A DNA stretch of 64,000 nt, taken from NCBI RefSeq assembly GCF_000473325.1, contig NZ_KI421513.1, positions 2,737,217 to 2,801,216 on the forward strand, read 5' to 3'. The notes beneath the pieces are model-generated. The model saw only the letters and a list, made by a program, of their open reading frames with translations, was not told the DNA's origin and did not search any database. The position numbers were made by a program, and so were the translations under genes. This document shows, piece by piece, positions 51,473 to 62,405 of the stretch (position 1 is its first letter; every line of letters begins with the position of its first letter). This DNA comes from Leisingera caerulea DSM 24564 (GTDB taxonomy: Bacteria > Pseudomonadota > Alphaproteobacteria > Rhodobacterales > Rhodobacteraceae).

Positions 51473-51560
51473 GGGGGTGCCTCCGAATGTCCTGTTTGGG
51501 CGTGACTGGTAGCACCGGCAGCGGAGCGGCGCAATTCGCTTGGAGGGGGAGTGGCGATGC

Positions 51561-51585
51561 AAAAAGGGCGGGGAAGGCCCCGCCC
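51561..51585 (-). terminator. Rho-independent terminator of the IscA/SufA gene
   Basis: On the minus strand GGGCGGGG-ccttCCCCGCCC (51585-51566, 8-bp perfect stem) is followed by TTTTT (51565-51561). Lies 26 bases after the stop of the 51612 gene. Confidence 0.85.
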
Positions 51586-51611
51586 GGTGTTTTCTTGCCC
51601 GACGCGCCGGA

Positions 51612-51971
51612 TCAGGTGCCGGGCGCTTCCTTAAAGGAGATCGACTCGCCGCAGCCGCAGGCCTCGGCCACGTTGGGGTTGTTGAACTTGAAGCCGCTTT
51701 CCAGGAGCGTCACCTCATAGTCGATTTCGGTGCCGAACAGGAACATCTGCGCCATCGGCGCGATCAGGATGCGTGCGCCGTCCTGTTCCACCACCTCGTC
51801 GTTGGGGGAGGGCTCGTCGACGTATTCCATAGTGTATTCCATGCCCGCACAGCCGCCTTTCTTGACACCGATGCGCAGGCCGGCATGGCCGTCCTTCTGC
51901 ATCAGCTTGGCGATCTGCGCCGCTGCCTTGGGCGTCATTGTCACAGCTTGCTTGCCGGGAATTCCAAACAT
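51612..51971 (-). CDS. Iron-sulfur assembly protein, IscA/SufA (HesB) family
   Basis: 119 residues from [17 protein letters not shown] (a GTG/ATG four codons earlier is open but weak). The three conserved cysteines are in [10 protein letters not shown] (about residue 43) and ACGCGES (about 106-112). A-type carrier that delivers Fe-S clusters to target proteins. Downstream of the SufT gene on the same strand (113-base gap), which suggests shared Fe-S duty. Confidence 0.93.
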   Translation of the reverse strand: MFGIPGKQAVTMTPKAAAQIAKLMQKDGHAGLRIGVKKGGCAGMEYTMEYVDEPSPNDEVVEQDGARILIAPMAQMFLFGTEIDYEVTLLESGFKFNNPNVAEACGCGESISFKEAPGT

Positions 51972-52084
51972 CCGGGTCTCCAAAAAGTCGCGCGTTGCTT
52001 ATTATCTAGGAGCGTCTTGCCGCTGTCTCAAGTGCGCCCGGGCCGCGGACCGGCGCGTTGCGGCGCCGGACACGCTCCTGCGGC

Positions 52085-52447
52085 TTACATGAAGCCCAGT
52101 TCGAGGCGGGCCTCGTCGGACATCATTTCCATGCCCCAGGGCGGCTCCCAGGTGAGTTGCACATCGACGCTTTTGACGCCGGGCACCGGTGACACCGCAT
52201 CGACGATCCAGCCCGGCATCTCGCCCGCCACCGGGCAGCCGGGCGCGGTCAGGGTCATGATGATCTTGACGTCGTTTTCGTCGTTGATGTCGATCGTGTA
52301 GATCAGGCCCAGTTCGTAGATGTTCACCGGGATTTCCGGGTCATAGACGGTGCGGCAGGCCTCGGCCACGGCCTCGTACAGCGGGTGGCTGACGGAGGAG
52401 GGCGCGATCAGCGGTGCGCCTTCGAGCGGTTCGGAAGGATTGGTCAT
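52085..52447 (-). CDS. sufT: SufT / MIP18-family Fe-S maturation protein
   Basis: 120 residues. DUF59 pattern: VYDPEIPVNIYELGLIYTIDI (about residues 34-54), MTLTAPGCPVAGEMPG with the conserved cysteine (about 71), VDVQLTWEPPWGMEMMSDEARLELGFM at the end. SufT-type proteins assist Fe-S cluster assembly under iron or oxidative demand. The rest of the suf operon is not in the window. Confidence 0.93.
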   Translation of the reverse strand: MTNPSEPLEGAPLIAPSSVSHPLYEAVAEACRTVYDPEIPVNIYELGLIYTIDINDENDVKIIMTLTAPGCPVAGEMPGWIVDAVSPVPGVKSVDVQLTWEPPWGMEMMSDEARLELGFM

Positions 52448-52702
52448 GATGGTCCCGGTCTGATTTTCCGACGATTTATATAGGAAATAAGCAGCCCGGC
52501 GTCCAGAGGCGCCGCGCGCGGCCGCGGAAATGATCTGTCAGCCAGCCTTGCGCGCGGCCGGGCGTGCGGGTTTGATCTGAGGGGTTTCCGCGCTAAATCG
52601 TTGCTCCCCCATAATGATTTTTGAAAGCTGCCCGGGTGCAGCGGCCGGATGACGCATGCCGGCCGTGCCGCTGGGCCTGGCAGGAACGGGGGAGGGAGAG
52701 CC

Positions 52703-53461
52703 ATGCCTGAACCGAGTGTGCCCGCACGGGCTGCTGCGATTGCTGTGCCGGCGCTTGCCGCGCTCTTGGCGACCGCCGCTGCGGCCCAGGATCTGAGCGG
52801 CTGGCGCTGGCAGCTGACGCCGTTTGTGCTGGCGCCTTCGGTGGAGAGCACGACAGAATTGGGCCGGGCTGCCGGGGATGTGTCGTTTGAGGCAAGCGAC
52901 GTGTTCGATCAGCTGCAGGCGGGCGGAATGCTGCAGTTCGAGGGCGTCCACAGCAGCCGGTTCGGGTTCCGGCTGCGGTATGCGCTGCTGGATGCCGATG
53001 CCACCGGCAGCAGCCCTGCCGGGGCGCTGCCGGTGACCTATGATCAGAATGTGGCGGAAGCGGTGGTGACCTACAGTTTCGGGCGCGGCCGGGACAGTTT
53101 CCAGCTGTTCGGGGGCGTGCGCCACTGGGATGTGGATGTGATTGCCGGCTTGCCCGGCGGCAGCGTGCGGCAGGGGGCGGAATGGACCGACCCGATTGCC
53201 GGGCTGCGCTGGCAGCGGCGCGTGTCGCCGGAGTTCAGCATCCTGCTGGAGGGCGACATCGGCGGGTTCGGCGCCGGGTCGGATCAGAGCTGGTCGGCGA
53301 TGGGCGGGCTGGTCTATGACCGCTGGGAGCGCGCCTCGATCTATGTGATGTACCGCGGGCTGGGGGTGGATTACCAGGAGGGCACCCGCGGCACCGGCAG
53401 TTTCTTCCGCCATGATGCGGTGACCCATGGCCTGCTGGCGGGCATCGGGTTCAAGTTCTGA
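52703..53461 (+). CDS. Outer-membrane beta-barrel protein
   Basis: 252 residues from MPEPSVPARAAAIAVPALAALL, preceded by GGAGGGA; signal peptide cleaved near residue 28 (AAA/QD). The mature part alternates aromatic and small residues in about ten strands (WRWQLTPFVLAP, FGFRLRYALLDADA, AEAVVTYSFG, SFQLFGGVRHWDV) and ends GIGFKF with C-terminal Phe, the BAM recognition signal. Similar to small OmpW/DUF-type barrels; substrate or partner unknown. Confidence 0.85.
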   Translation: MPEPSVPARAAAIAVPALAALLATAAAAQDLSGWRWQLTPFVLAPSVESTTELGRAAGDVSFEASDVFDQLQAGGMLQFEGVHSSRFGFRLRYALLDADATGSSPAGALPVTYDQNVAEAVVTYSFGRGRDSFQLFGGVRHWDVDVIAGLPGGSVRQGAEWTDPIAGLRWQRRVSPEFSILLEGDIGGFGAGSDQSWSAMGGLVYDRWERASIYVMYRGLGVDYQEGTRGTGSFFRHDAVTHGLLAGIGFKF

Positions 53462-53495
53462 GGGCGGGCGGCAGCGCGGCGGCCCGCCCGCCGGA

Positions 53496-53774
53496 TCAGT
53501 CGTTGATATCGTGATCGAAGGTTTTGACCTGGCCCTTGGGCAGGGCAAACAGCCGTTTCAGCAGCAGCCAGGCGGCCAGCGACAGGCCGGCAAAGATCAG
53601 CAGCAGCAGGGGCAGGCCCCAGCTGCCGCCGGACACCAGCAGCAGCAGCGCCACAGCGGCGGCGCCGATGGCGAAGCCGAGGAAGACAAACCCGGGCGCC
53701 AGGATTTCGAGGATGCCCAGCACCAGCGCTGCCGCGGCCCAGACCCACCAGAGCGTCCAGAAGCCATCTGCCAT
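53496..53774 (-). CDS. NfeD-family short membrane protein
   Basis: 92 residues from the ATG at 53774 (overlapping the SPFH stop by one base; a GTG at 53777 is also possible). Two or three membrane segments, then a truncated OB-fold tail (LFALPKGQVKTFDHDIND). NfeD proteins form pairs with SPFH/stomatin proteins in bacterial membrane microdomains. Here the soluble OB domain is nearly absent, so this is the short form. Confidence 0.85.
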   Translation of the reverse strand: MADGFWTLWWVWAAAALVLGILEILAPGFVFLGFAIGAAAVALLLLVSGGSWGLPLLLLIFAGLSLAAWLLLKRLFALPKGQVKTFDHDIND

Positions 53775-54664
53775 CACTTGCTTCCTTTCAGCAGACTGAA
53801 GGCATCGCCAAAGGCTTCCAGCGCGTGGGCCGGGACCAGAATGGTCTGCTTGCCTTCACCCTTGCCAAGGGCGTTGAGCGATTCCACCTGTTTGAGAGCG
53901 ACCTGGTACTGGGCGGCCTCGAGGCCATTCTCGGCAATCGCCTTGGCGACAACCTGGGTCGCGTAGGCCTCAGCCTCGGCCTGGATGCGCCGGGCCTTGG
54001 CGGTCTGCTCGGCGGCGTAAAGCTCGGCATCGGCCTGCAGCTCGACCGCGCGCTTCTGGCCCTCGGCCTTGGTCACCTCGGCCCGGCGGGCGCGCTCGGC
54101 GTTGAGCTGCTGCAGCATGGCGTCGCGGGTGGCCTGGTCGAGGTTCACATCCAGGATCTCGGCGCGGGTCACTTCGATGCCCCAGTCATCCACCGCGCTT
54201 TCGACGCTTTCCTGGATGCGGGAAATCAGCTGGGCGCGGTTCGACTGCACCTCGTCCAGATCCATCTTGCCGATCTCAGCGCGCACGATGCCGGCCACGG
54301 TGGTGGCAATGGCGCCGTCCACATCGCGGATCCGGTAGACGGTCTTTTCCGGTTCAAGGATGCGGTAGAACACGGAGGTGTCGATCTGCACCAGCACGTT
54401 GTCCTTGGTGATCGCGTCCTGGGTGGCGTTCGGGAGCTGGCGTTCCAGGATCGAGATCTTGTGGCGGGCCACGTCGAGAAGGGGCACGATGAAGTTGATG
54501 CCCGGCCCCAGCACCGAATGCAGGCGGCCGAAGCGTTCGACCACGAATTTCTGCGACTGCGGCACGATGCGGATGCCCTTGAGCGCGATGATGATCAGCA
54601 GGAGGGCGCCCAGCAGGTAGAGAAGGTTGCCGGACAAGAGGTCGAGCAGTTCGTTTTCGGTCAT
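53774..54664 (-). CDS. SPFH/Band 7 (stomatin/QmcA-like) membrane protein
   Basis: 296 residues. One N-terminal membrane segment (about 12-28), then RIVPQSQKFVVERFGRLHSVLGPGINFIVPLLDVARHKISILERQ and IQESVESAVDDWGIEVTRAEILDVNL, the SPFH domain, then a coiled-coil region (AELYAAEQTAKARRIQAEAEAYATQVV). Scaffolds lipid microdomains and regulates FtsH-like proteases. Coupled to NfeD downstream. Confidence 0.94.
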   Translation of the reverse strand: MTENELLDLLSGNLLYLLGALLLIIIALKGIRIVPQSQKFVVERFGRLHSVLGPGINFIVPLLDVARHKISILERQLPNATQDAITKDNVLVQIDTSVFYRILEPEKTVYRIRDVDGAIATTVAGIVRAEIGKMDLDEVQSNRAQLISRIQESVESAVDDWGIEVTRAEILDVNLDQATRDAMLQQLNAERARRAEVTKAEGQKRAVELQADAELYAAEQTAKARRIQAEAEAYATQVVAKAIAENGLEAAQYQVALKQVESLNALGKGEGKQTILVPAHALEAFGDAFSLLKGSK

Positions 54665-54739
54665 GAATATGCTTTCTGTTTCAAACTTCTGCGCGCAGGA
54701 TCATGCGGGCGCGCAGCGAAGGTCAAGGAAAACCGCGGA

Positions 54740-56146
54740 TCAAGTGGCGGCGGGTTTCAGGCGGCGCACCGGAGCCGGGCGGACCCGGTTTTCGATCTCG
54801 ATGTAGATCAGAGCGGCGATGTTCTTGGCGGAGGTCTTTTCAATCCCTTCCAGCCCGGGAGAGGAATTCACCTCCAGCACCTTGGGGCCGGTTTCCGAGC
54901 GCAGCAGGTCCACCCCGGCCACGTTGAGGCCAAACGCCTTGGCTGCGCGGACAGCGGTGGCGCGCTCCTCCTTGGTGATGCGGACCGCCTCGGCGCTGCC
55001 GCCCAGATGCAGGTTGGAGCGGAAATCGCCATCGGCGCCGGAGCGTTTCATCGAGGCCACCACCTTGGAGCCGACCACCAGGCAGCGGATGTCCTCGCCC
55101 GCGGCCTCCTTGACAAATTGCTGCACCAGGAAGTTGGCCTTGAGCCCGCGGAAGGCAGTGATCACGCTTTCGGCAGCCTTCTTGGTTTCCGCCAGCACCA
55201 CGCCCTTGCCCTGGGTGCTTTCCAGCAGTTTGACGATCAGCGGCGCGCCGCCCACGATCTGGATCAGGCTGCCGGTGTCCTTTGGCGAGGCGGCGAAGGC
55301 GGTGGCGGGCATGCCGATCTTGTGGCGGGCCAGGATCTGATGGGCATGCAGCTTGTCGCGGCTGGCGGTGATGCCCTCGGATCCGTTGACGCAGAACGTG
55401 CCGAGCGTTTCGAACTGGCGCAGGAGCGCGGTGCCGTATTGGGTGACGGAGGCGCCGATGCGTGGGATCACCGCGTCATAGCGGGGCAGGCGCGTGCCGT
55501 CGTAATGGACCTCTGGCGCCAGTGCATTGAGGGCCATGTAGCAGCGGGTGGTGTTGATGACTTCCACCGTGTGGCCGCGGTTTTCGCCCTCTTCCACCAG
55601 GCGGCGGGTGGAGTAATTGTCCTCGCGGCTGAGCACAGCGATGCGCAGGGCGCGCTTGGGGGCGGATTTGCGGATATTTGCAGAGGCGTAGACGGAATAG
55701 TCCAGCGCCGGCTGGCACATGCGTTCGCCGGGCACCACGGTCACGTTGTCGGTCAGCGCCTGGCGGCCCAGCAGCATGTGCTTGGCCATGCCGCGCCGGT
55801 CGGTCAGCGTCAGCTCCACCGGCCAGGACTGGCCTGCGATCGCAATCGGCGTCTCGATCACAAAGCGCATTTCGCTTTCGCCGTTGGAGGATGTCACCTC
55901 GCGCCGGTCCTTGATCAGGGCAGAGCAGGGGATTTCGAGGTCGTACTGGCCGGGAATGGGATGCACCATGAAGCGCACCTTGGGGGCGCTGGCCGGGCCG
56001 AAGGTTTCAATACCGGTGGCGTGCAGCGACGAGGTGCGGGCGCCGGTATCCACTTTGACCCGCAGCGCAGGCAGGCCGAGGTCCGGCAGGCTGACCCACT
56101 CCTCCCATCCGAGTTTCAATTGCGGCGCGGGGTCTGCTGTGGACAT
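54740..56146 (-). CDS. Fused RimB-type protease domain and RimK-like ATP-grasp ligase
   Basis: 468 residues. The first 150 match the Zn_protease/RimB domain (PF05618): [35 protein letters not shown], where VDTGA is the aspartyl-protease-like motif. From about 165 the sequence is Rim[63 protein letters not shown] (ATP loop), [17 protein letters not shown] and [15 protein letters not shown] (metal site). RimK adds glutamates to ribosomal protein S6 or other targets, and RimB tunes this. Here both are one chain. Divergent from tgt by 69 bases. Confidence 0.92.
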   Translation of the reverse strand: MSTADPAPQLKLGWEEWVSLPDLGLPALRVKVDTGARTSSLHATGIETFGPASAPKVRFMVHPIPGQYDLEIPCSALIKDRREVTSSNGESEMRFVIETPIAIAGQSWPVELTLTDRRGMAKHMLLGRQALTDNVTVVPGERMCQPALDYSVYASANIRKSAPKRALRIAVLSREDNYSTRRLVEEGENRGHTVEVINTTRCYMALNALAPEVHYDGTRLPRYDAVIPRIGASVTQYGTALLRQFETLGTFCVNGSEGITASRDKLHAHQILARHKIGMPATAFAASPKDTGSLIQIVGGAPLIVKLLESTQGKGVVLAETKKAAESVITAFRGLKANFLVQQFVKEAAGEDIRCLVVGSKVVASMKRSGADGDFRSNLHLGGSAEAVRITKEERATAVRAAKAFGLNVAGVDLLRSETGPKVLEVNSSPGLEGIEKTSAKNIAALIYIEIENRVRPAPVRRLKPAAT

Positions 56147-56200
56147 GCGCGGGGCTCCTTGGCATTAGGGGGAATCACCGGTGTGCCGGTGTCATGGTAA

Positions 56201-57346
<1,146 letters not shown>

Positions 57347-57484
57347 ACAGGCAGGGCTGAACAGTCACTGTGCGCAGGCGGGCAGCTTCTCTGGCTGACG
57401 CCCGGTTGAAAGCGCGGTGCAGGGTGCTCAGGTCATTCCGGCAACGTTCTTGTTGCTGGACACTTTGACCGGAGGGACATCCCC

Positions 57485-58567
57485 GTGAGCCAAGAATTGT
57501 TTTCCGCCGCCACCGCTGGCGCAATCGAGTTGAGAAACCGCATTGTCATGGCGCCGCTGACCCGCAACCGGGCTGATGACCAAACCGGCGAGGTGCTGGA
57601 CCGGCATGCCGAGTATTACGCCCAGCGGGCGGGCGCCGGACTGATCATCACCGAGGGCAGCCAGATCAGCCCCGAGGGCAAGGGGTATATCCAGACCCCG
57701 GGCATCCACACGGCGGCGCAGGCTGCGGCCTGGCGCAAGGTCACGGATGCGGTCCATGCCAAGGGCGGCAAGATTGTTATTCAGCTGTGGCATGTCGGGC
57801 GGATCACACATGACTCGCTGCTGCCCGAGGGCACCAAAGCCGTGTCCTCCACCGATGTTGCGGCAGAGGCGCAGACGTTCACCCATGAAGGGTTTGTGCC
57901 GACGGCCAAGCCGCAGGCGCTGAGCGCGGAAGACATCCAGCGGGTGATTGCCGACTTCGTGCAGGCCGCGAAATACGCCAAGGATGCGGGGTTCGACGGT
58001 GTCGAGCTGCATGCGGCCAACGGCTATCTTCTGGAGCAGTTCCTGAAGGACGGGGTGAACACCCGCACCGATGCCTATGGCGGCTCCCCGGAAAACCGCG
58101 CCCGGATCGTATTTGAGATTCTGGACGCGCTGCAGACGGTTTGGCAGGCCGGCCGGATCGGCCTGCGCCTGTCGCCCTTTGCCACTTTCAATGATGTGTC
58201 CGACAGCGATCCCGTAGGTCATTACACGCCGGTTATCCAGAAACTGAACAGCTATGGCCTGGCCTATCTGCACATGGTCGAGGGTGAGACCGGCGGCGCC
58301 CGGGACGGGGATTTCGACGCCCTGCGCAAGCTCTATACCGGCACCTATATGGCCAACAATGGCTATGACCGCGAAACCGCGCTGGCGCGGACGGCCTCGG
58401 GCGAGGCTGACCTGGTGGCCTTCGGCCGCCCCTTCATCGCCAACCCGGATCTGGTGCAGCGGCTGGCCGCAGACGCGCCGCTGAACGAAGGCAACCCGGA
58501 AACCTTCTATGGCGGCGGAGATGAGGGGTATACCGACTACCCGGTGATGCAGCAGGCGGCTGAATAA
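57485..58567 (+). CDS. Old Yellow Enzyme-family NADH:flavin oxidoreductase / alkene reductase
   Basis: 360 residues, GTG start with GGAGGG eight bases upstream. RNRIVMAPLTRNRADDQTGEV, QLWHVGRITHD, VELHAANGYLLEQFLKDGVNTRTDAYGGSPENRARI (the H-x-x-N substrate pair lies in HAAN) and EADLVAFGRPFIANPDLV are NemA-type motifs. FMN enzyme that reduces electrophilic alkenes, nitro compounds and nitrate esters. No NemR-type repressor is adjacent. Confidence 0.94.
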   Translation: MSQELFSAATAGAIELRNRIVMAPLTRNRADDQTGEVLDRHAEYYAQRAGAGLIITEGSQISPEGKGYIQTPGIHTAAQAAAWRKVTDAVHAKGGKIVIQLWHVGRITHDSLLPEGTKAVSSTDVAAEAQTFTHEGFVPTAKPQALSAEDIQRVIADFVQAAKYAKDAGFDGVELHAANGYLLEQFLKDGVNTRTDAYGGSPENRARIVFEILDALQTVWQAGRIGLRLSPFATFNDVSDSDPVGHYTPVIQKLNSYGLAYLHMVEGETGGARDGDFDALRKLYTGTYMANNGYDRETALARTASGEADLVAFGRPFIANPDLVQRLAADAPLNEGNPETFYGGGDEGYTDYPVMQQAAE

Positions 58568-58592
58568 TCCGCTGAGGCCCAGATGAGGCAAT

Positions 58593-58621
58593 GGCGGCCG
58601 GGCAGCAAACGCCCGGCCGCC
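58593..58621. terminator. Perfect 11-bp GC hairpin after the OYE gene
   Basis: GGCGGCCGGGC (58593-58603) and GCCCGGCCGCC (58611-58621) pair around seven bases, 26 bases after the OYE stop. No T-tract. Confidence 0.55.
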
Positions 58622-58709
58622 GGTATCAGTTCAGCTGGGGTCCGGGCGCCTGTTCACCTGTTGTGAAGACCCTGTCTGCTAACCTCGCGCAAAAGCGGGG
58701 AGGATGGCG

Positions 58710-59387
58710 ATGACCGGTTTGCGCGCGATTGTTCTGGCGGTTCTGCTAGGCAGCTCTCCGGCGGCACAGGCGCAGGAACAGGAACCTTCTCAGGGCACGG
58801 GAAGCGCCAAGTCTCCCGGATCTCTGGCGGAGGCGTCGGGCTTCTTCAAGGCGCCGCCGATTGATGGCTGCACCATCACGCTGGAGGAACTGGTCAAGGG
58901 CAAGTCCAGCGCGCTGCGCGGGCGGTGGACCCTGCGCAAGGGGCCGGGCGAAATGGGGCTGGTTTCGGCCGGGCGTGTCGAGATGCTGCCGGTGCCGCAG
59001 CGCAGCGGCGAGATTCTGTCGCTGGATTTCCGGAACGGCCGGCTGATGGCGGGCTCGCCTGCGCTGGGCTTCATGCCGGTCGCAGTTGAGGACCGTGCGC
59101 CGCCGGCGCCGGGCAGCGGCCTGCGGGCCGAAAGCGCAGGCCGCGGCGACCTGCCGGACGACGCTGAGGTGTTTCTGGACGAGATCGCCCTGGGTCCCCT
59201 GGCGTGCGGTCCGGACCAGCTTTTGCGGCTGAATATCGCGGGCGCGCAGGACAGCGGGACGGGGCATGTTCTGCGCCAGGACTACCGGCTGTTTCTGGTC
59301 GACCAGTCAAGGCTGAGCGGCACCTACAGCGAGACCGGCGCGGCGGGCCGCTTTGAGCGCGGCCTGGTGACGCTGGAGCGGCGCTGA
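58710..59387 (+). CDS. Secreted hypothetical protein
   Basis: 225 residues from MTGLRAIVLAVLLGSSPAAQAQ, chosen because GGGGAGG is six bases before this ATG but touches the ATG at 58704. Signal peptide cleaved near residue 22. The mature part begins with a Gln/Glu/Ser-rich linker, then beta-type segments (GCTITLEELVKGKSSALRGRWTLRKGPGEMGLVSAGRVEML, LSLDFRNGRLMAGSPAL) and ends GRFERGLVTLERR. No family recognised. Two cysteines (GCTIT and LACGPD) could form a disulfide. Confidence 0.65.
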   Translation: MTGLRAIVLAVLLGSSPAAQAQEQEPSQGTGSAKSPGSLAEASGFFKAPPIDGCTITLEELVKGKSSALRGRWTLRKGPGEMGLVSAGRVEMLPVPQRSGEILSLDFRNGRLMAGSPALGFMPVAVEDRAPPAPGSGLRAESAGRGDLPDDAEVFLDEIALGPLACGPDQLLRLNIAGAQDSGTGHVLRQDYRLFLVDQSRLSGTYSETGAAGRFERGLVTLERR

Positions 59388-59548
59388 ATGGCGGATCGCA
59401 CCAGTCTGCCCGGCCGTTTCCGGCACCTCTGCCCGGCCGTTTCCGGCACATCCCCGGGCGTGTTAGCGCTTTGCTCACCCTTCGGTCATTTGCGCCTTGT
59501 GGTCCGGGCGCGCTGCGGGCAAGGTGGGGCCAACCAAGCGGCGGGCTG

Positions 59549-59577
59549 GTTGAAAATCATTAACCTTCCCCCCAGAT
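59549..59577 (+). promoter_or_regulatory. Candidate RpoH (sigma-32) promoter of lon
   Basis: GTTGAAA (59549-59555), 14 bases, then CCCCAGAT (59570-59577) fits CTTGAAA-N14-CCCCATnT with two mismatches. The start would lie near 59584, 71 bases before the lon ATG. Heat-shock control of lon is standard in proteobacteria. Confidence 0.5.
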
Positions 59578-59654
59578 AAAGACATCCAATGAGGAGACGC
59601 GCCAAGCGCTGCCGGGATCGGGGCCGGGCCGTCTTGCCAAGCAAAGGACCGAGT

Positions 59655-62066
59655 ATGCAAGAGCCACTCAATTCCTCCTATCCTGTGCTGCCGCTGCGCG
59701 ATATCGTGGTGTTCCCCCACATGATCGTGCCGCTGTTCGTGGGCCGGGAAAAGTCGGTGCGCGCCCTGGAAGAGGTGATGGCGGACGACAAGCAGATCCT
59801 GCTGTCCAGCCAGATCGACCCTTCCGAGGACGACCCGGAAACCGATAGCATTTACACCGTCGGCGTGCTGGCCAATGTGCTGCAGCTGCTGAAGCTGCCC
59901 GATGGCACCGTCAAGGTGCTGGTCGAGGGCCAGTCGCGGGTGAAAATCACCGAATTCCTGGAAAATGACGACTACTTCGAGGCGAAGGCCGAAGAACTGG
60001 CGGAAATGCCGGGGGACGTCACCACCACCGAGGCGCTGGTGCGCACCGTGGGCGATGAGTTCGAGCGCTATGCCAAGGTGCGCAAGAACATTCCCGAGGA
60101 AGCGCTGTCCGCCGTTGGCGAGACCGCCGAGCCGGCCAAGCTGGCCGACCTGGTGGCGGGCCACCTGGGCATCGACGTGGAGCGCAAGCAGGAGCTTTTG
60201 GAGACTCTGTCTGTCAGCGAGCGGCTGGAGAAGGTCTATGGGCTGATGCAGGGCGAACTCTCGGTCCTGCAGGTCGAGAAGAAGATCAAGACCCGCGTCA
60301 AGAGCCAGATGGAGAAGACCCAGCGCGAGTATTATCTGAATGAGCAGATGAAGGCCATTCAGAAGGAGCTGGGCGACGGCGAGGAAGGAGCCGGCGAAAT
60401 CGCCGAGCTGGAAGAGAAGATCGCCGCCACCAAACTGTCGAAAGAGGCGCGCGAAAAGGCCGATGCGGAGCTGAAGAAGCTCAAGAACATGTCGCCGATG
60501 TCGGCGGAAGCCACGGTTGTGCGCAACTATCTCGACTGGATGCTGTCGATCCCGTGGGGCACCAAGTCGCGCGTCAAGAAAGACCTGAACAAGGCGCAGG
60601 AGATCCTGGACGCCGATCACTATGGCCTCGAGAAGGTCAAGGAGCGGATCGTCGAGTATCTGGCGGTGCAGCAGCGCTCGGCCAAGCTGAAGGGGCCGAT
60701 CCTGTGCCTCGTCGGCCCTCCGGGCGTGGGTAAGACCAGCTTGGGCAAATCCGTGGCCAAGGCGACAGGGCGCGAGTTCATCCGCATCAGCCTGGGCGGC
60801 GTGCGCGACGAGTCCGAGATCCGCGGCCACCGCCGCACCTATATCGGCTCGATGCCCGGCAAGATCATCCAGGCGCTGAAGAAGGCGAAGACCACCAACC
60901 CGCTGATCCTGCTCGATGAAATCGACAAGATGGGCCAGGATTTCCGCGGTGACCCGGCAAGCGCGATGCTGGAGGTGCTGGATCCGGAACAGAACAACAC
61001 CTTCATGGATCACTACCTGGAGGTGGAATACGACCTGTCGAACGTGATGTTCCTGACCACCTCGAACAGCTACAACATGCCCGGGCCGCTTCTGGACCGG
61101 ATGGAGATCATCCCGCTGTCGGGTTACACCGAGGACGAAAAGCGCGAGATCGCCAAGCAGCACCTGATTTCCAAGCAGGTGAAGAACCACGGCCTGAAGG
61201 CCAAGGAGTTCGAGCTGACCGAGGATGCCGTGACCGAGATGATCCGCACCTACACCCGCGAGGCGGGGGTGCGGAACCTGGAGCGTGAGATCGCCAAGGT
61301 GGCGCGCAAGTCGCTGACCAAGATCGTCAAGAAAGAGGCCGACAGCGTGACTGTCACGCCGGAAAACCTTGACGAGTTCCTGGGCGTGCCGAAGTTCCGC
61401 TTCGGCCTGGCCGAGAAAGAGGATCAGGTTGGTGTGGTGACCGGGCTGGCGTATACTTCCGTCGGCGGCGAGCTGCTGTCGATTGAGGCACTGCGGCTGC
61501 CGGGCAAGGGCCGGATGAAGACCACCGGCAAGCTTGGCGACGTGATGAAGGAATCGATCGAGGCGGCCTCGTCCTACGTGCGCTCTGTCTCGCCGAAACT
61601 GGGCATCAAGCCGCCGAAGTTCGACCATTGGGACATCCACGTGCACGTGCCGGAAGGCGCAACGCCTAAGGACGGCCCCTCGGCGGGCCTGGCGATGGTG
61701 ACCTCCATCGTGTCGGTGCTGACACAGATCCCGGTGCGCAAGGATATTGCGATGACCGGCGAGGTCACCCTGCGCGGCAATGCGCTAGCGATCGGCGGCC
61801 TTAAGGAGAAGCTGCTGGCGGCCCTGCGCGGCGGTGTCAAGACAGTGCTGATCCCGCAGGAGAACGAGAAAGACCTGCCGGATATCCCGGACAACGTGAA
61901 AGAAGGTCTGGAGATCATCCCGGTGTCCCATGTCTCTGAGGTGCTGAAGCATGCGCTGGTATCGCAGCCTGAGCCCATCGAATGGGACGAAGAGGCCGAA
62001 GAGGCCGCCGCCGCCAAGGCGGCGCTGAGACGATCGGAAGAGGGGGCGGGGGCAACCGCTCACTGA
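59655..62066 (+). CDS. lon: ATP-dependent protease Lon
   Basis: 803 residues from [34 protein letters not shown]. LonN domain (about 1-200), coiled coil, AAA+ with [15 protein letters not shown] (about 355-369) and [10 protein letters not shown], and the LonP domain with catalytic Ser in [12 protein letters not shown] (about 675) and Lys in [19 protein letters not shown] (about 717). Degrades misfolded and regulatory proteins in the cytoplasm. The acidic Ala/Glu tail ([13 protein letters not shown]) is a variable end. Confidence 0.98.
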   Translation: MQEPLNSSYPVLPLRDIVVFPHMIVPLFVGREKSVRALEEVMADDKQILLSSQIDPSEDDPETDSIYTVGVLANVLQLLKLPDGTVKVLVEGQSRVKITEFLENDDYFEAKAEELAEMPGDVTTTEALVRTVGDEFERYAKVRKNIPEEALSAVGETAEPAKLADLVAGHLGIDVERKQELLETLSVSERLEKVYGLMQGELSVLQVEKKIKTRVKSQMEKTQREYYLNEQMKAIQKELGDGEEGAGEIAELEEKIAATKLSKEAREKADAELKKLKNMSPMSAEATVVRNYLDWMLSIPWGTKSRVKKDLNKAQEILDADHYGLEKVKERIVEYLAVQQRSAKLKGPILCLVGPPGVGKTSLGKSVAKATGREFIRISLGGVRDESEIRGHRRTYIGSMPGKIIQALKKAKTTNPLILLDEIDKMGQDFRGDPASAMLEVLDPEQNNTFMDHYLEVEYDLSNVMFLTTSNSYNMPGPLLDRMEIIPLSGYTEDEKREIAKQHLISKQVKNHGLKAKEFELTEDAVTEMIRTYTREAGVRNLEREIAKVARKSLTKIVKKEADSVTVTPENLDEFLGVPKFRFGLAEKEDQVGVVTGLAYTSVGGELLSIEALRLPGKGRMKTTGKLGDVMKESIEAASSYVRSVSPKLGIKPPKFDHWDIHVHVPEGATPKDGPSAGLAMVTSIVSVLTQIPVRKDIAMTGEVTLRGNALAIGGLKEKLLAALRGGVKTVLIPQENEKDLPDIPDNVKEGLEIIPVSHVSEVLKHALVSQPEPIEWDEEAEEAAAAKAALRRSEEGAGATAH

Positions 62067-62108
62067 TCCGCCGGTCAGATCCGGAAACAGCAGATCCGGA
62101 AACAAAAG

Positions 62109-62138
62109 AAAGGGCGGTCCGAGGGGGCCGCCCTTTTT
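62109..62138 (+). terminator. Rho-independent terminator of lon
   Basis: AAAGGGCGG (62109-62117) and CCGCCCTTT (62128-62136) form a 9-bp stem with a 10-base loop and run into TTTTT. Starts 42 bases after the lon stop. Confidence 0.9.
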
Positions 62139-62228
62139 CAGTGCTCTCTTCCGTTCTGGCCCTTCTGTTCGGGGCTTTTTATCACTGGCGCAGGGGGCAT
62201 GGCTTCAGGCAGTCCTCCCGCCCGTCGC

Positions 62229-62359
62229 CGGATGCGCCGGGGCGCATCCGCCCCCGTTGGGCGTGGCGCCGCACCTGCGGTGCGGCGCGCGGCCTGCCCC
62301 GGAAGGGGCAGGCCGCCGGGCCCAAAGGCAGGATGGGACCCGGCCGCAGGCCGGGGTCC
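62229..62359. repeat. Array of four consecutive GC hairpins
   Basis: Between convergent lon and the dehydrogenase gene: 62229-62250 (10-bp arms), 62266-62288 (GCGCCGCAC/GTGCGGCGC), 62289-62316 (GCGGCCTGCCCC/GGGGCAGGCCGC) and 62336-62359 (10-bp arms with one bulge). Arms differ in sequence, so this is not a simple tandem repeat. It fills most of the 339-base gap; no gene is visible in it. Confidence 0.75.
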
Positions 62360-62405
62360 GTTCAGCCGCGGGAGCGCCCTGCTGCTGCCGCATCAGAGTG
62401 ACGGA

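Noticed and set aside
53825..56200. 791-residue plus-strand ORF opposite SPFH and rimK
   Set aside because: Long only because of GC bias; spans two real genes plus their gap and shows no family motif.
59475..61646. 723-residue minus-strand ORF opposite lon
   Set aside because: Composition (Leu/His/Gln/Arg rich) is that of an antisense frame to a conserved coding sequence; lon is unambiguous.
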